64,000 bases of DNA, taken from NCBI GenBank assembly GCA_018398765.1, contig JAHBMJ010001184.1, positions 1 to 64,000 on the forward strand. The letters are read 5' to 3'. The DNA is from Chromera velia (Eukaryota > Sar > Chromeraceae). Positions 52,301 to 64,000 of the stretch are shown in pieces. Made by a program: the position numbers and the translations under genes. The number at the start of each line of letters is the position of its first letter. Position 1 is the stretch's first letter. A model generated the notes under the pieces. That model had not been told where the DNA came from and did no database searches. It saw nothing but the letters and a program-made list of their open reading frames with translations.

Positions 52301-55300
52301 TTTCTGCGACAAATATGTGTCTTCTCTTTCATTTCAGCTAGACAGACTTCGTTTAAAATCAGACGAGAAGGGCAAGACAATAGAAATCCCGCTTTCTCCA
52401 ATCAAAGAGTTGAACGGAAGCAAAATATTTCACACGAGTCTGACCTTTCTGAAAAACAAAGAGATCCTTCCAGGGAAAACGATCTCTCATGTATCACTCA
52501 CCTTGCCTGAGGACTTTCACATCCCAAATGGAGCCCTTGCTCATACAGAACCTCGCCCACGCCTCGTACTTCCCCGAGGACTCCAAATCGAAGACTCGAT
52601 CTGCACTGTCGAAGACCGTACAGTCCAGATACCAGTACTCAATCTTTCAAAGAGATCAATCACTCTCCCACCAAATCTTCTTCTTACCTACACGTCTTAC
52701 TGTGCTCCTAAGAATGGCGACGAGCGTGCCCCATCGATCCTGTATACCCCAAGAAAGAAAGAAGAAGGAAAAATGGATGCTCTTGTCTCCAACATCATCC
52801 ACGATAGATTGGGGCATGACGATGGAGGCACAAACCAAGAACCAAACAAGTTGGTTGGCCTTTCAAAAGAAGAACAGCAGGAAGCAGAAACATAAATCCG
52901 AAATACAGTCCAGAAGGCAAGACACCTCACAAGCCACCAAAAAGAACGGCTCCAGTCTCTCTTACTAAAATACACAAACCTCCTTCCAACCAAAACAAAC
53001 CCGGGCAGTTTGGGGTCAGCATTAGTTGGCATCGATACCAAAACTGAAGAGCCAGTTTATGTACGAACTCGTCCAGTCCCTCAAGCCCTGAGAAAAGAAG
53101 TAGACGAATAAATACAGGATTGGTTGGACTCAGGTGTCATACAGGAAACCATTTCCGCTTGGTCAGCATCAATCGTATGCGCCAAAAAGAAATCGGGAAA
53201 ATTTCGTCTATGTATAGACTACCGAGCTTTAAACAAAGTCTTAAATAAGAAAAGATTTCCCCTCCCTCACACGGAAGATATACTGGCCCAGCTCCATAAT
53301 AAAACCTGGCACTCAGTCATCGATTTACATATGGCCTACAACCAAATCAAGGTAAAGGAGTCCGATCAAGAGAAACTCACCTTTGCCTGCCACAGTGGCA
53401 GCTATAAATTCTTGAGGGTTCCGTTCGAGATCCAGAGCGCTCCGGCCATCCTGTGCCAGAGGATGATAAGCATTCTCCAGGAACTCTTGCACACATGTTG
53501 TTTCATCTATATGGATGATGTGCTTTTGTCGAGCCCCTCCTTCGAGCAACATCTTGTAGACTTGAAAGCAGTGCTCGACAGACTCAAAATGGTGGGGGCC
53601 AAAGTTTCGTTCAGCAAGTGCAAGTGGGCACAAAGGCAGGTTGAGTACCTGGGGCATAGAATAACGACAGAAGGAATCCTTCCATCAGGAGAAAAGACTC
53701 GAGTCATCAAAGAAGCAATTCCACCAACCAACGTCAAACAGGTCTGAGGATATTTAGGCTTGACAGGCTACTTCCGGCGTTTCGTCAAAGATTATGCCAT
53801 CCTTGCCCAGCCACTCTATGACCTGACCAAAAAGAATCAAAAATTTCTATGGAACGAAAGTCACCAGAAAAGCTTCGAAAGGCTGAAAGAGGCACTGACC
53901 TTCGCTCCAGTCCTGGGTCAACCGAGATGGGACGTCCCCTTTATCCTCAAGTGCGATGCCTTACAGAACGCGATCTCTGCAATTCTCTGCCAAGAAGATC
54001 AGCAAGGGCGTGAGTATCCGATAGGTTACGCATCAAGACGACTGACCACCCATGAACGTGCACATCACATCAGCAAACAGGAGTTCGCAGCCATCTGCTT
54101 TGGCGTGAAAAAATACAAACACTGGCTCTACGGAAGAGAATTCATCGTCGTCACCGACCACGCGCCTCTACAATACATCATGAAAAGAAAGGACACATCA
54201 CCTCGGCTCTTAAGGATGGCACTCAAATTGAGTGGGTTCGACTTCCAGATTAGATACAAACGAGGGAAGAGCCACGCAGACGCTGACTCACTCACTCAGG
54301 GGTGTTTTGTACATGACAAGTGCCCTCCTGACGAATCTGACAACGAATCCAAGATCTCTGCAATAATAGCAGCCGCACGAAAGATCACAGCAAAAGGAAA
54401 AAATGAAGAAAACAAAAAGGACGAAGCACCTCCACACACTTTCTCAGTACCTATGCTCATCACACCTCACGATCTCGAGAGAATCAAGAAATTACAAAAG
54501 GAAGACAGTAATCTTTCGGCACTCTATATTTACCTACAAACTGGAGAGCTACCAGAAGGACTGGACTACAAGGAAAAATTCAGACTCGTGGCTCAAGCCC
54601 CTCTCTATACCATGAGAGACGAAATTATCTTCCAAATTCTTCCTCCAGCCAATGGACACAAAAACGGAATTCGTTTCCTTTTAGCGGTACCTAAGGGAAT
54701 GCAGCAGGACATCTTGAAGGACGAACACTCTCACCTTCTAGTAGCATACCAGGGATTCCAACGAATGCTGCAGTCCTTAACGACTAAGTACTACTGGCCC
54801 AACTTGTACTCAGACACCCGGACCTTCGTTAGGGTCTGCAAAGAATGCCAACAAAGAAAGAAAGGAAAAGATGTGCATCAGTACGAACCTCAGGTCCTGA
54901 CAGATGCACCTCTCGAACACTGGCAGATTGATATTCTCGGTCCCCTCACAAAAACGAAGCGGAGCAACAAGTACATCCTGATTATGCTCTGCGTAGCAAG
55001 CAGATATATCGAGCTGAAGGCATTGAAAGACCAAAAAGCCCACACTATCGGAAAAAGCATTGTCTCTCATCTCTTGACTCGCTACGGTGCCCCCATCAAG
55101 ATTCAAACCGACCGCGGGGCAAACTTACTCAACCCCCTCATCCAGGCAATCAACGATCTTGTAGGATCAACCAGGGTGATCAGCAGTGCGTTCAGCCTGG
55201 AGACATAAGGGAGAGCTGAGCGAGTGAACAGAGATGTTAAGGACACCCTAGCAGCATTTGTAAACCAGGCAGAAACCGACTGAGATGAATATCTTCCGAT

Positions 55301-57430
55301 GGCACGCTTTAATCATAAAACCACCTATCAAACAAGCATAGGACAGTCTCCGCATGAGGTCCTTTTTGGCACCCCCGCCAATCATCCCATCAAACTCCTC
55401 AATGACTTATGGGCAGATAAAGAGTTTCTCCTCCAGGATTACGTCAAGGTGCTCGACGAAGTAAGAAAGCAGAACAGCGACCGGAAGGCTCTCTTCGAAG
55501 CNACGCTGACTCACTCACTCAGGGGTGTTTTGTACATGACAAGTGCCCTCCTGACGAATCTGACAACGAATCCAAGATCTCTGCAATAATAGCAGCCGCA
55601 CGAAAGATCACAGCAAAAGGAAAAAATGAAGAAAACAAAAAGGACGAAGCACCTCCACACACTTTCTCAGTACCTATGCTCATCACACCTCACGATCTCG
55701 AGAGAATCAAGAAATTACAAAAGGAAGACAGTAATCTTTCGGCACTCTATATTTACCTACAAACTGGAGAGCTACCAGAAGGACTGGACTACAAGGAAAA
55801 ATTCAGACTCGTGGCTCAAGCCCCTCTCTATACCATGAGAGACGAAATTATCTTCCAAATTCTTCCTCCAGCCAATGGACACAAAAACGGAATTCGTTTC
55901 CTTTTAGCGGTACCTAAGGGAATGCAGCAGGACATCTTGAAGGACGAACACTCTCACCTTCTAGTAGCATACCAGGGATTCCAACGAATGCTGCAGTCCT
56001 TAACGACTAAGTACTACTGGCCCAACTTGTACTCAGACACCCGGACCTTCGTTAGGGTCTGCAAAGAATGCCAACAAAGAAAGAAAGGAAAAGATGTGCA
56101 TCAGTACGAACCTCAGGTCCTGACAGATGCACCTCTCGAACACTGGCAGATTGATATTCTCGGTCCCCTCACAAAAACGAAGCGGGGCAACAAGTACATC
56201 CTGACTATGCTCTGCGTAGCAAGCAAATATATCGAGCTGAAGGCATTGAAAGACCAAAAAGCCCACACTATCGGAAAAAGCATTGTCTCTCATCTCTTGA
56301 CTCGCTACGGTGCCCCCATCAAGATTCAAACCGACCGCGGGGCAAACTTACTCAACCCCCTCATCCAGGCAATCAACGATCTTGTAGGATCAACCAGGGT
56401 GATCAGCAGTGCGTTCAGCCTGGAGACATAAGGGAGAGCTGAGCGAGTGAACAGAGATGTTAAGGACACCCTAGCAGCATTTGTAAACCAGGCAGAAACC
56501 GACTGAGATGAATATCTTCCGATGGCACGCTTTAATCATAAAACCACCTATCAAACAAGCATAGGACAGTCTCCGCATGAGGTCCTTTTTGGCACCCCCG
56601 CCAATCATCCCATCAAACTCCTCAATGACTTATGGGCAGATAAAGAGTTTCTCCTCCAGGATTACGTCAAGGTGCTCGACGAAGTAAGAAAGCAGAACAG
56701 CGACCGGAAGGCTCTCTTCGAAGCAGCTGCAACAGCAAAAATGAGAAACAAACTCGTAAAAGACCCTGCAAAAATCAGACAGTGGAAAAAGGGAGACTAC
56801 CTCTGGATAGAGAAGGGACAGAGACGGGACCGCAGACTCAGCAAAGGTCTCTCTCCCTGTTATGAAGGACCCTATATTATCATGGACGTCAAGTACTCGG
56901 GCGTCTTGGCAGTCCGATGCCCAGGCTCCCAACAGACAATGACAATCTCAAGGAGAAGAGCGAAGCCGTTCTTATCAGCCAATTTGGAGGAAAGCAAACA
57001 GATGGAAGAGAAGTATAGACACCCGGAGGAAGACACCATGGACATCGACGTTGACGACGATGGAGACAGGAAGCAAACACCAAGCGAAAAAGACGGAGAT
57101 GAAGTGGACGCACTGACTGATATCGAAGGAGGGATCCAGTCAGCTCGGAAGCGGAAGGCACCTGCAGGCGAAGCCCCCCAACGGAAATAAAAGAGGCGCA
57201 TACAAAAGGCAGACGAATCGGGTGATAACAAAAAGGACTTCGAAGTCGAAGAATTGCACGACGCACGTTTTTTCAGAAGATGCTGGGAATACCTTCTGAA
57301 GTACAAGAACTATGACGGCTTCTACTGGACAGCCGAGAAGGACATGAACTGCCCGGAGTTGGTGGCTGCTTTTCTCGAAAAGAGAGAGAAGGAGTTCCAC
57401 CAACAAAAGGAGGGAAAGGAAAGGAACTGA
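49300..57430 (+). mobile_element. Second Ty3/gypsy-type element, chromodomain-like end, broken; LTRs not identified
   Basis: Parts in order: an unrecognised first region (about 49.3-50.0 kb), a Lys/Ala repeat stretch (about 50.03-50.2), gag-like region (about 50.6-51.3), zinc knuckle (about 51.5), aspartic protease (about 51.95-52.9), reverse transcriptase (about 53.1-53.75), RNase H (about 53.76-54.3), integrase (about 54.4-55.2, repeated in 55.7-56.4) and a chromodomain-like C-terminus ending near 57.43 kb. The order is that of Ty3/gypsy chromoviruses, but the lineage differs clearly from the 23-29 kb element. It has about ten breaks and is a fossil. LTRs were not found by eye; the right one may lie in or beyond the assembly gap. 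Age cannot be given without LTRs. Confidence 0.9.
54280..56724 (+). repeat. 1.22-kb direct duplication inside the second LTR element, junction marked by N
   Basis: 54280-55501 and 55503-56724 are nearly identical at offset 1,223 bp; I saw three base differences. A single N at 55502 sits exactly at the junction. Confidence 0.95.
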
Positions 57431-58318
57431 AAAACCTTCGCGTAAGAAACACAAAAAAAAATGATGGAAATTCATTCATGAACAGAACCAATGTACGTTT
57501 TGCTACACGTGCCTAGACAAGAAATCTCATATGAACATGCATAGTCGCAGTTGAATGCTTTCATACACCGACCAACCTCAGCGCACGCGGCTCTTGTGAC
57601 GGACAAGCCGCAAGGGCAACCTGGATGGCCCTGATACCAGGAGGGGGAAGGCGAAAGAAGAATAACCCTTCTCTCCAATCCTTGTCACAAACAGGTGACA
57701 TGAATTGTCTCGGACCCAGAGCGGTCAAACCAGCAAGGGAGGGAAGCCACAGGCTAGATCCTGCATACATCGACAAAATAAATAGAAAATCACGCATGCG
57801 ACAAAACACTTGAATCAGTCATCAATAGGTACACTTCCAGAAATACAACGATCCATTTAGTGTCAACACATCTAAGGGCAGGCCACACAAGTGTAAGCCC
57901 TGGCCAACTAGGTGCCATAGCCGCACTCTGGGGTGGCAGCAGTCGCTACCGCCAGACAAGTCCTCGGCCTTCCCTCCCCTTGCAATACGAGAATCACCGA
58001 ACAGTCACATAAATGACGAACATAACAAATAAATTACTCACCCGAATATTTGGCAGCTTCACACTTATATATGCCCCTACTAGTAATCCTCTTTCCCTGG
58101 GACTACTAGCTATCTTCCATGCTTCTTTTCTGACCCCTTCCCTGACCACTGTTTCTTTAAACTCTAGTTTAAACTCTTTTCTTCTTTTTTCCTTCCCCTC
58201 TTCTTAATTTTACCTTACTTTTCTCTTCCTCTCTCTTTCCTCTCCTCCTTTATCCCTCCCTCTGTTTTCCTTCCCACTTTTCTTTTTTCCTTTACCTCTC
58301 TCTGTTCTTCACTCCCGC
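57431..58318. other. 3' flank of the second LTR element
   Basis: A purine-rich stretch at about 57637-57662 could be a polypurine tract. The last 250 bases are pyrimidine-rich (TTTTCCTTCCC-type). No gene was recognised. Confidence 0.4.
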
Positions 58319-58642
58319 NNNNNNNNNNNNNNNNNNNNNNNNNNNNNNNNNNNNNNNNNNNNNNNNNNNNNNNNNNNNNNNNNNNNNNNNNNNNNNNNNN
58401 NNNNNNNNNNNNNNNNNNNNNNNNNNNNNNNNNNNNNNNNNNNNNNNNNNNNNNNNNNNNNNNNNNNNNNNNNNNNNNNNNNNNNNNNNNNNNNNNNNNN
58501 NNNNNNNNNNNNNNNNNNNNNNNNNNNNNNNNNNNNNNNNNNNNNNNNNNNNNNNNNNNNNNNNNNNNNNNNNNNNNNNNNNNNNNNNNNNNNNNNNNNN
58601 NNNNNNNNNNNNNNNNNNNNNNNNNNNNNNNNNNNNNNNNNN
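58319..58642. other. Assembly gap (324 N)
   Basis: Unresolved bases; the true length is unknown. Any open frame across it is meaningless. Confidence 1.
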
Positions 58643-59850
58643 TTAAAAAAGAGGGTACTAACCGTTAGCTCAAAACAACCAAAAGAGCGCGAATCTTTGC
58701 ACACGCATCTGCAAGCATCCATATTTCATGTACATATATGAGAAAATATATGACAAATCGAGACATGGTGTCGAACCAGATGGATGAGTCACGGTAGAGG
58801 CAGAGGCGCTGCACTCTGGACCTTTGGAACCTGCTCACTCGGACGGTGGGAGACACCACACGCGCGTCGTCTGCCCGACCGATCCACAGCACCAATAAAT
58901 TCACTCGGAAACAAAAGCGCAAGGATCTTTAGAAGATTTCATACCGCAATCCAAGCACAACCATTGTGAAATATACGGTACACATGGTGTCAACGATACT
59001 GAACAACCCTCAAGACAATGGGCAACAAATGAAAAGCACTCTCACACACGTACCTGAGTGATATTATCATGCCTGCATGGCGCAATGAGGGAACTTTCCT
59101 CAGCGCCTGAATACCAAAACACCTGCATGCTGCACATACACTCCACACTATTTGGAATATACATATCTATATCAGTATACGGCGGGAAAAGAGAGAACCA
59201 GCTGCATCTTGAATTGACGACCCCAGCCAAACTAACCGGACGAACTACATGATGACCTCGTGATTACTTACACCACATACCAAACAGTAAACACCGGCAG
59301 ATAAAGAAGGACACACTTCCCTTTATGACAGATAAACGGCCCAAATAGGTTCAATTCAATAGGCTGACCCCACAGAGTAGACGCTTCAACCAAGAACCCT
59401 TGCGAAACACCTGCCAGTGGCTCCGCCTTGCTCGAGTCAGACAGATTCAACTTCTACTTCCAACACAGACTCGACCACATCAATAGAAACATCACATTGA
59501 ATGTCTGTCATAAGTCTTATCAAGTGGAAGCTCTCGGTTACTGATAAGAACTCCCCTAATCGCCAAGAGACGGAGTCCGGGAGTCAAATTGACTTGTCGG
59601 TCATAACAGACTACTGTAAGAGCCAACAACGATATTACATTCCGGGACCACCATGGCCTCCTCTCCCTATTGTTATAAACATGCCATAACCACTGAGAGA
59701 ATCAACATGCGATACTCGGCCACGGTATCTGACCACGCGGGTCAAGGGTCGGACCCGCTTTGGTCCGCCCAGGCCTGCACACACACCCAGGGCCCACATA
59801 TACCCACACCGGCCCACAGTCACGACGCGTAAAAAAAAAATATCATAAAA
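58643..59850. other. Spacer with weak coding-like patches
   Basis: A + frame at about 59380-59525 (SALLESDRFNFYFQHRLD and following) and another at 59058-59252 look mildly coding but are short, interrupted and match no family. Two ACATGGTGTC words lie at about 58763 and 58984. Confidence 0.35.
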
Positions 59851-59855
59851 TGCGG

Positions 59856-59932
59856 GCATGCATGCTGTGGAAGGTTCCACAATTAGGTTCCACAGCGCGC
59901 CTCCACATGCCTCCACATGCCTCCACACGAAG
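59856..59932 (+). promoter_or_regulatory. Candidate promoter block of the 60119 gene: GCATGCATGC plus CCTCCACATG repeats
   Basis: GCATGCATGC at 59856-59865, then TGTGGAAGGTTCCACA (an imperfect palindrome), TTCCACA, and three CCTCCACATG/CCTCCACACG units. It lies 190-260 bases upstream of the likely ATG. No TATA box was identified. The role is inferred from position. Confidence 0.4.
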
Positions 59933-60118
59933 CCTGCAAACAATATGCCGCACGCATTTCACTGCAACACAAGCCACAACCACTTCTATACCAACTCACA
60001 CACCACACTTCTTTTACTACCACTTCCTACATTGGATTCCTTCTTGTACTTTTAAGCCTAGCAACTGAAGTCATTGACTCCCCCCTTCAGATCTTTAGAT
60101 CTTTCCCTGTGGACACGA

Positions 60119-62484
60119 TGCCTTTGAGAATCGATACCCCCAAAGGCATTAAACTTTACATGTCTCAGCCGGCACGGCAGAGATTCAACCGATTCTTCCA
60201 TTCTCTCTTTACCGAGGCCCCACTTAGCCTGTGCCCGGATGTAGGAGACGAAAGGAACAGCTTTGCACAAGGATGTCTCACTGATCTCATCAAGTACTGC
60301 AACCTCACTCAGCAGCGAGTTGAAGACATCCTAAAGCTGCAGCTTCCCTTGGGCACCGACGAACGACTACTTACCCATGAAGAAAGAGAAGCCCTCAAGA
60401 CAGGTCTGCCCATACACACCCATTCTATTGAATCCAGTACACCTGCACACACCATGCATTCGTAACCATTGAATATGGTAAGAATGCATGGGATAACTGT
60501 GTGTATGTGTATGTATATAGGTATGTGTGTGCTTGTGACTGTAGGGTGGAAGGACTTCTCGAGAGACGTCTTCTTCAAGCTTTTTTACTTCCTCGCTTGC
60601 AGGTCGAGACAGCAGATGGTATGCACCGAGCTTGGCGACTGGTTTAAGAAGACGAGCAAGCACTCTCAACAGGGCATCGGTCGCTACAGAGCGGGCCCGA
60701 TGGCCTGGGGACCCGGACGAACGACTCGTCAGCTACAGGAAGCCCCTTACCCCTTCGAAATCATCAACTGTTTCGCAGAAGGAGGAGGCAGACTGCTTCA
60801 CACCTTCCTCCAGGCTCTTGCCCCACGTAACATCACCTCGACTGACGACTTCCAAGACAAGGCGTGGGAGAAGTTTAACGACTGGATGTTCTACTTCCAC
60901 CCCCATCTCCATGACCCCAACCAGGCTCACCCCGAGACCTCTCTGGGAAACATCATAACCGATCATTGGATGTATCAACAGCTCCTTGAGGAAGGTTTCG
61001 AGGTTCTCCAGGGATCGGACGGGGAACCAATCATCCCTCTGGAAGAAACCACCCGCCCATGCTTCTTGAGACTCATTCTCCCCAAAGGAATCGAGCTCGC
61101 GAAGAACATTGAGATCATTCCCCCACCCCCTCCTACTGGCGGTTTTCCACCCCCTCCAGCTAACAGCCCTTCCGTCCCAGCAGCATCGTCAACGGGTGGC
61201 ACCATCATCAAAACCACACCGCCAGGGGAATTCCCTACTCTGCCTCAGACCGGTCACCTAAGCGAGAGTCTTCCGACAACTCAGTTCCCCCCTGCCGCCA
61301 ACTCCTCCATCATTCCATTGGCTCCCTTGCCAATCGAGAATGGCCCTTCCACCCACTACAACTACACGTTCAGAGGACACACACCACCGCCTTCCCCTCC
61401 CTCCTCTTCCTCAGCATAAGAGGGCTCTTCCACTACTGCTCTCGGTGTGGTCCCTCCGTTGACATTCATCAGAGGCCCCCTGCCTATTGACTACTACACC
61501 AGTGTGCCTCCCGGCATGCCAGGACAACCGGCTGACCCCCACGTGCACACCGACCCTTATGCAGCCCCCACTTCGCCACCAGGCATGAGATCTCCCCGGT
61601 TTTCGTCCACCTCCCCCTACTTCAACCCCTTTCGTCTCTACCCTAAAACCATGCCGCCCCCGACCCCAACCCTCCCAAACCCACCCAACTCTCCCACCGG
61701 TTTCAGCCTCACCCTTCCTCCAGCTGTAATCGGCTCCCCCTCCCTTCCCCCAGGCCTCCATCATCAGGAGATGGGCATCAGCGCCATCTCTGCGGAACCC
61801 CTCCGCTCCTGTGAGTTGGCTGTTCCCTTGATGGCCATGGAGTCTTCTGTGGCAGCCTCTCATGGCTCTTTCTCCCCTGGCCCGGGTCTTCCTACCATGG
61901 ACAACGACATCGAGACGTTTCCAAGAGGGGTGAAGAGACTAGGACTCCCTGTGGAGAGCATCACGGAGCTCAAACTCAAGAAGAAGAAGGACTCTGGAGA
62001 GGCCGACAGCAACGTCCAGAAGTTCCCCGCTTCCGAGCCCTAGGGTTTTAACTCCCCCTCTGCCTTCGGCATCTATCCGACGCCCCCAGCTGCAGGGCAG
62101 TCCTCCACCATCTTCCCCCCCACACACAAGGAGGCCTCCACCGACGGCTACCACGACACACACAGGACAGGATCTTCTGACTCGGCGGCCGCGGCGGCAA
62201 CTTTCGGTCTCCCCACGGAGGCAGTTCTGCTTACAGCCCACAATCTCCTCATCCATCCGTAGAACGAGCCTGCACACGAGTCCGACAAGGTCGCTCCCCT
62301 CCAAAGACCTCCAGTCAACGTGGTGAAGGGACGGTGCAACTGCGTCGAAGGCGTTAACTACCCCCCTCGCTTCAGAGAACTGAGGACTGGCGAGACTGCA
62401 TGGCTGGTAACCGTAGAAGGAAACCTCTTCTGCCCTTGCTGCCTCCGAAGCAGGGGAAGTGCGCCCACCGTCGAGGCATGGTGA
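60119..62484 (+). CDS. Unrecognised Pro-rich protein, two exons, frame open past three UAA/UAG codons
   Basis: Start ATG at 60119; exon 1 ends at 60403 in phase 0 before GTCTGC. Acceptor AG at 60611-60612 keeps the frame (exon 2 from 60613). Exon 1 encodes a helical domain (FNRFFHSLF, LTQQRVEDILKLQLPLGTDE). Exon 2 continues with TELGDWFKKTSKHS, then PFEIINCFAEGGGRLLHTF and WEKFNDWMFYFHPH, then long Pro/Ser/Thr-rich sequence. The frame meets TAA at 61417, TAG at 62041 and TAG at 62260, yet stays coding-like in the same frame to TGA at 62482. The end is Cys-rich: KGRCNCVEG and NLFCPCCLRS, a possible zinc-binding tail. If the first stop is used the protein is about 360 residues. No family is recognised. 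Confidence 0.6.
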
Positions 62485-64000
62485 ATCTCAAGTCCACCTT
62501 TCATGAGACTATGTGAATAAGAAAAAAAAAAAAGAAAAGAAAAGAAGAGCTTGCTCTGTTTTTTTTTTTTTTTTAAAGGAAAAACTCCATCAGAATAGGC
62601 CATATTGGGAACAAAAGGAAGAAAGAGAATTTGAAAGGTTCATGTACCTGAAGCTTGTGTATGTATTGGTGTGTCTGCCTTGCTGCACCAGTCATGCCTT
62701 CCCAACGTAACTGTCAACTGTCTCCCTGAGCCGTCCTGGGCTCACTTACTCTAAGCAAGACCGTTACCGTGTCTCTACACTCGACTCTCTTAAATAAATT
62801 GCTTGATTGTCTCATCATTTTTCAGCTCTTTTGACTAACCTGTGTCTCCCTCTTAACATCTCCTGCACCTGCGTGTTCATTCGTCGGACTCAGCCTTCGG
62901 AAAGGCAAGCCCCTTCTTGCATGTCCGACTCGGATCGCCTGAAAAGAAGGAATGAAAGAAGACACATAAAAATTTTGGATTTTCTTTTCTCTCTTCTTGT
63001 TTCTTCTTGAACAGTCATGCATGTGCACGACGCAGTGACTATATGACTACCACCTCTGGCCTCCCATGACCTCGACTCTTGAGGCAACAAGATAGAAAAG
63101 GGATGGAGACACATGCAGAAAGTCCTTCTCTAAATGAGGAGAAATTTTTCAAAGACAGGATAATGAATGCGAGTGATAATTCATTCCCTGACTGACTCTC
63201 ACATGATCTCCAACCTGGTTCAACTTGATCTGTCTGTTGCTCTTCTACTTCCGCACTGAATGGAAACACATTTTTTTTCATAAATGTCCCTTAGAAAAAT
63301 ATGACAGCCAAACCAACAAACAACAAAGGAAGCCAGACACTGGACGACAGACTGAGTGCCGCTCCATTTATTCTAAACTAGAGACTCAGAGGCAAATAGG
63401 GTGTTCACACAAAGCTATAAACAACCTATACTATCATAATCTACAAAGCTCTCTAAGTAACCCTAAGTAACCCAAATAAACTTACCAACTTTACATCCAG
63501 CACAATCAGGCTCACGCGGCCACTAGTTTCACGATCTGCAATCATAAATAGGGAAGGATTTAACCTGCAGCATTACCACACTTGGGAAACTTTAAGTAAG
63601 AACAACAGGCCAGGCTCAAAAATAAATCCTAGTTCTTACCAAACCTAAAGGTAAGGCTTCCCCGGCAAGCATCGATCTCCGAAACAAGAAGAGAAAAAAA
63701 ACGCACAGAAGTTCTTAAAAACACTACAAAACATAGATAGACTAAGGCTGGAACAAGCGAGGAAAAGAAGCTTTGCTGATAAAACAAAAAAACGTATCCC
63801 TAAGAAGAACACCTCTACGTATAGGCAGCACATGCAGGGCCACACCAGCGTACACACGCAATGACAAAGACACCAGTACGTCTGAAACATCATCAAAGAA
63901 GCGGTTGCAATTAAAAAACAACTAGCAGGCTACAGAAAATATAAATGGAGCTGCCATAGACACATCAGCTGACCATAGGCATTGGGGCCAGGGAAACGAC
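62485..64000. other. 3' flank and spacer to the window end
   Basis: A-runs and a T-run at about 62521-62576, then sequence without a recognisable gene. Short frames around 62807-63114 and 63225-63470 are not supported by splice signals or homology. Confidence 0.5.

Noticed and set aside
58309-58722. Open frame over the N gap
   Set aside because: It consists almost entirely of unresolved bases.
60119-62484. Genome-wide UAR-to-Gln code change
   Set aside because: The P450 and the large modular gene have no in-frame UAR codons, and the minus-strand gene at 29.5 kb appears to end in TAG.

Overview
The window is nuclear DNA of a protist with intron-rich genes, simple repeats, minisatellites and several kinds of transposon. 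No bacterial operon, RNA gene or CRISPR array was found. Discoidin-like and thrombospondin type 1 modules, a WSC-like module, chromodomain-bearing Ty3/gypsy elements and a strong excess of the palindrome TGCATGCA (a known ApiAP2 binding word in apicomplexans) together point to an alveolate. A chromerid such as Chromera is my best guess, but this is inference and no species is proven.

Layout. 1-13374 (+): one large modular gene, open at the left edge, with at least 11 phase-consistent exons: three discoidin-like domains (the first two a near-identical recent duplication), a TSP1 repeat, a small Cys-rich module, a large unrecognised ectodomain holding an 11-copy 40-bp minisatellite, and a long coiled-coil C-terminus. 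13.8-15.9 kb: a TIR transposon with a 9-bp target duplication. 17.0-17.8 kb: a LINE reverse transcriptase remnant. 18647-20653 (-): an intronless cytochrome P450. 20.7-23.1 kb: repeat-rich spacer with a mariner-like MITE. 23098-29094 (-): a Ty3/gypsy chromovirus with both LTRs and a 5-bp target duplication. 29493-36098 (-): a multi-exon gene with a tentative DOCK DHR-1-like region; its 5' end is not resolved. 38.3-40.2 kb: small gene fragments around a long-TIR element. 40.6-42.1 kb: a 55-bp minisatellite. 43.6-45.7 kb (-): Glu/Lys repeats encoded by long CTT/CTC tracts. 46.6-47.0 kb (-): an exon with a Thr linker and a WSC-like domain. 49.3-57.4 kb (+): a second broken Ty3/gypsy element carrying a likely assembly-derived 1.2-kb duplication. 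58319-58642: assembly gap. 60119-62484 (+): an unrecognised proline-rich gene whose frame stays open past three in-frame UAA/UAG codons.

The host genes do not form a pathway. The large gene at the left and the WSC-like gene share a style (poly-Thr linker followed by an extracellular module) and would act at or outside the cell surface. About half of the 5' splice sites I could place are GTCAGT or GTCGGT, often running into GTCA tetranucleotide repeats. Splice phase agreement is the main support for the gene models; no transcript data were available.
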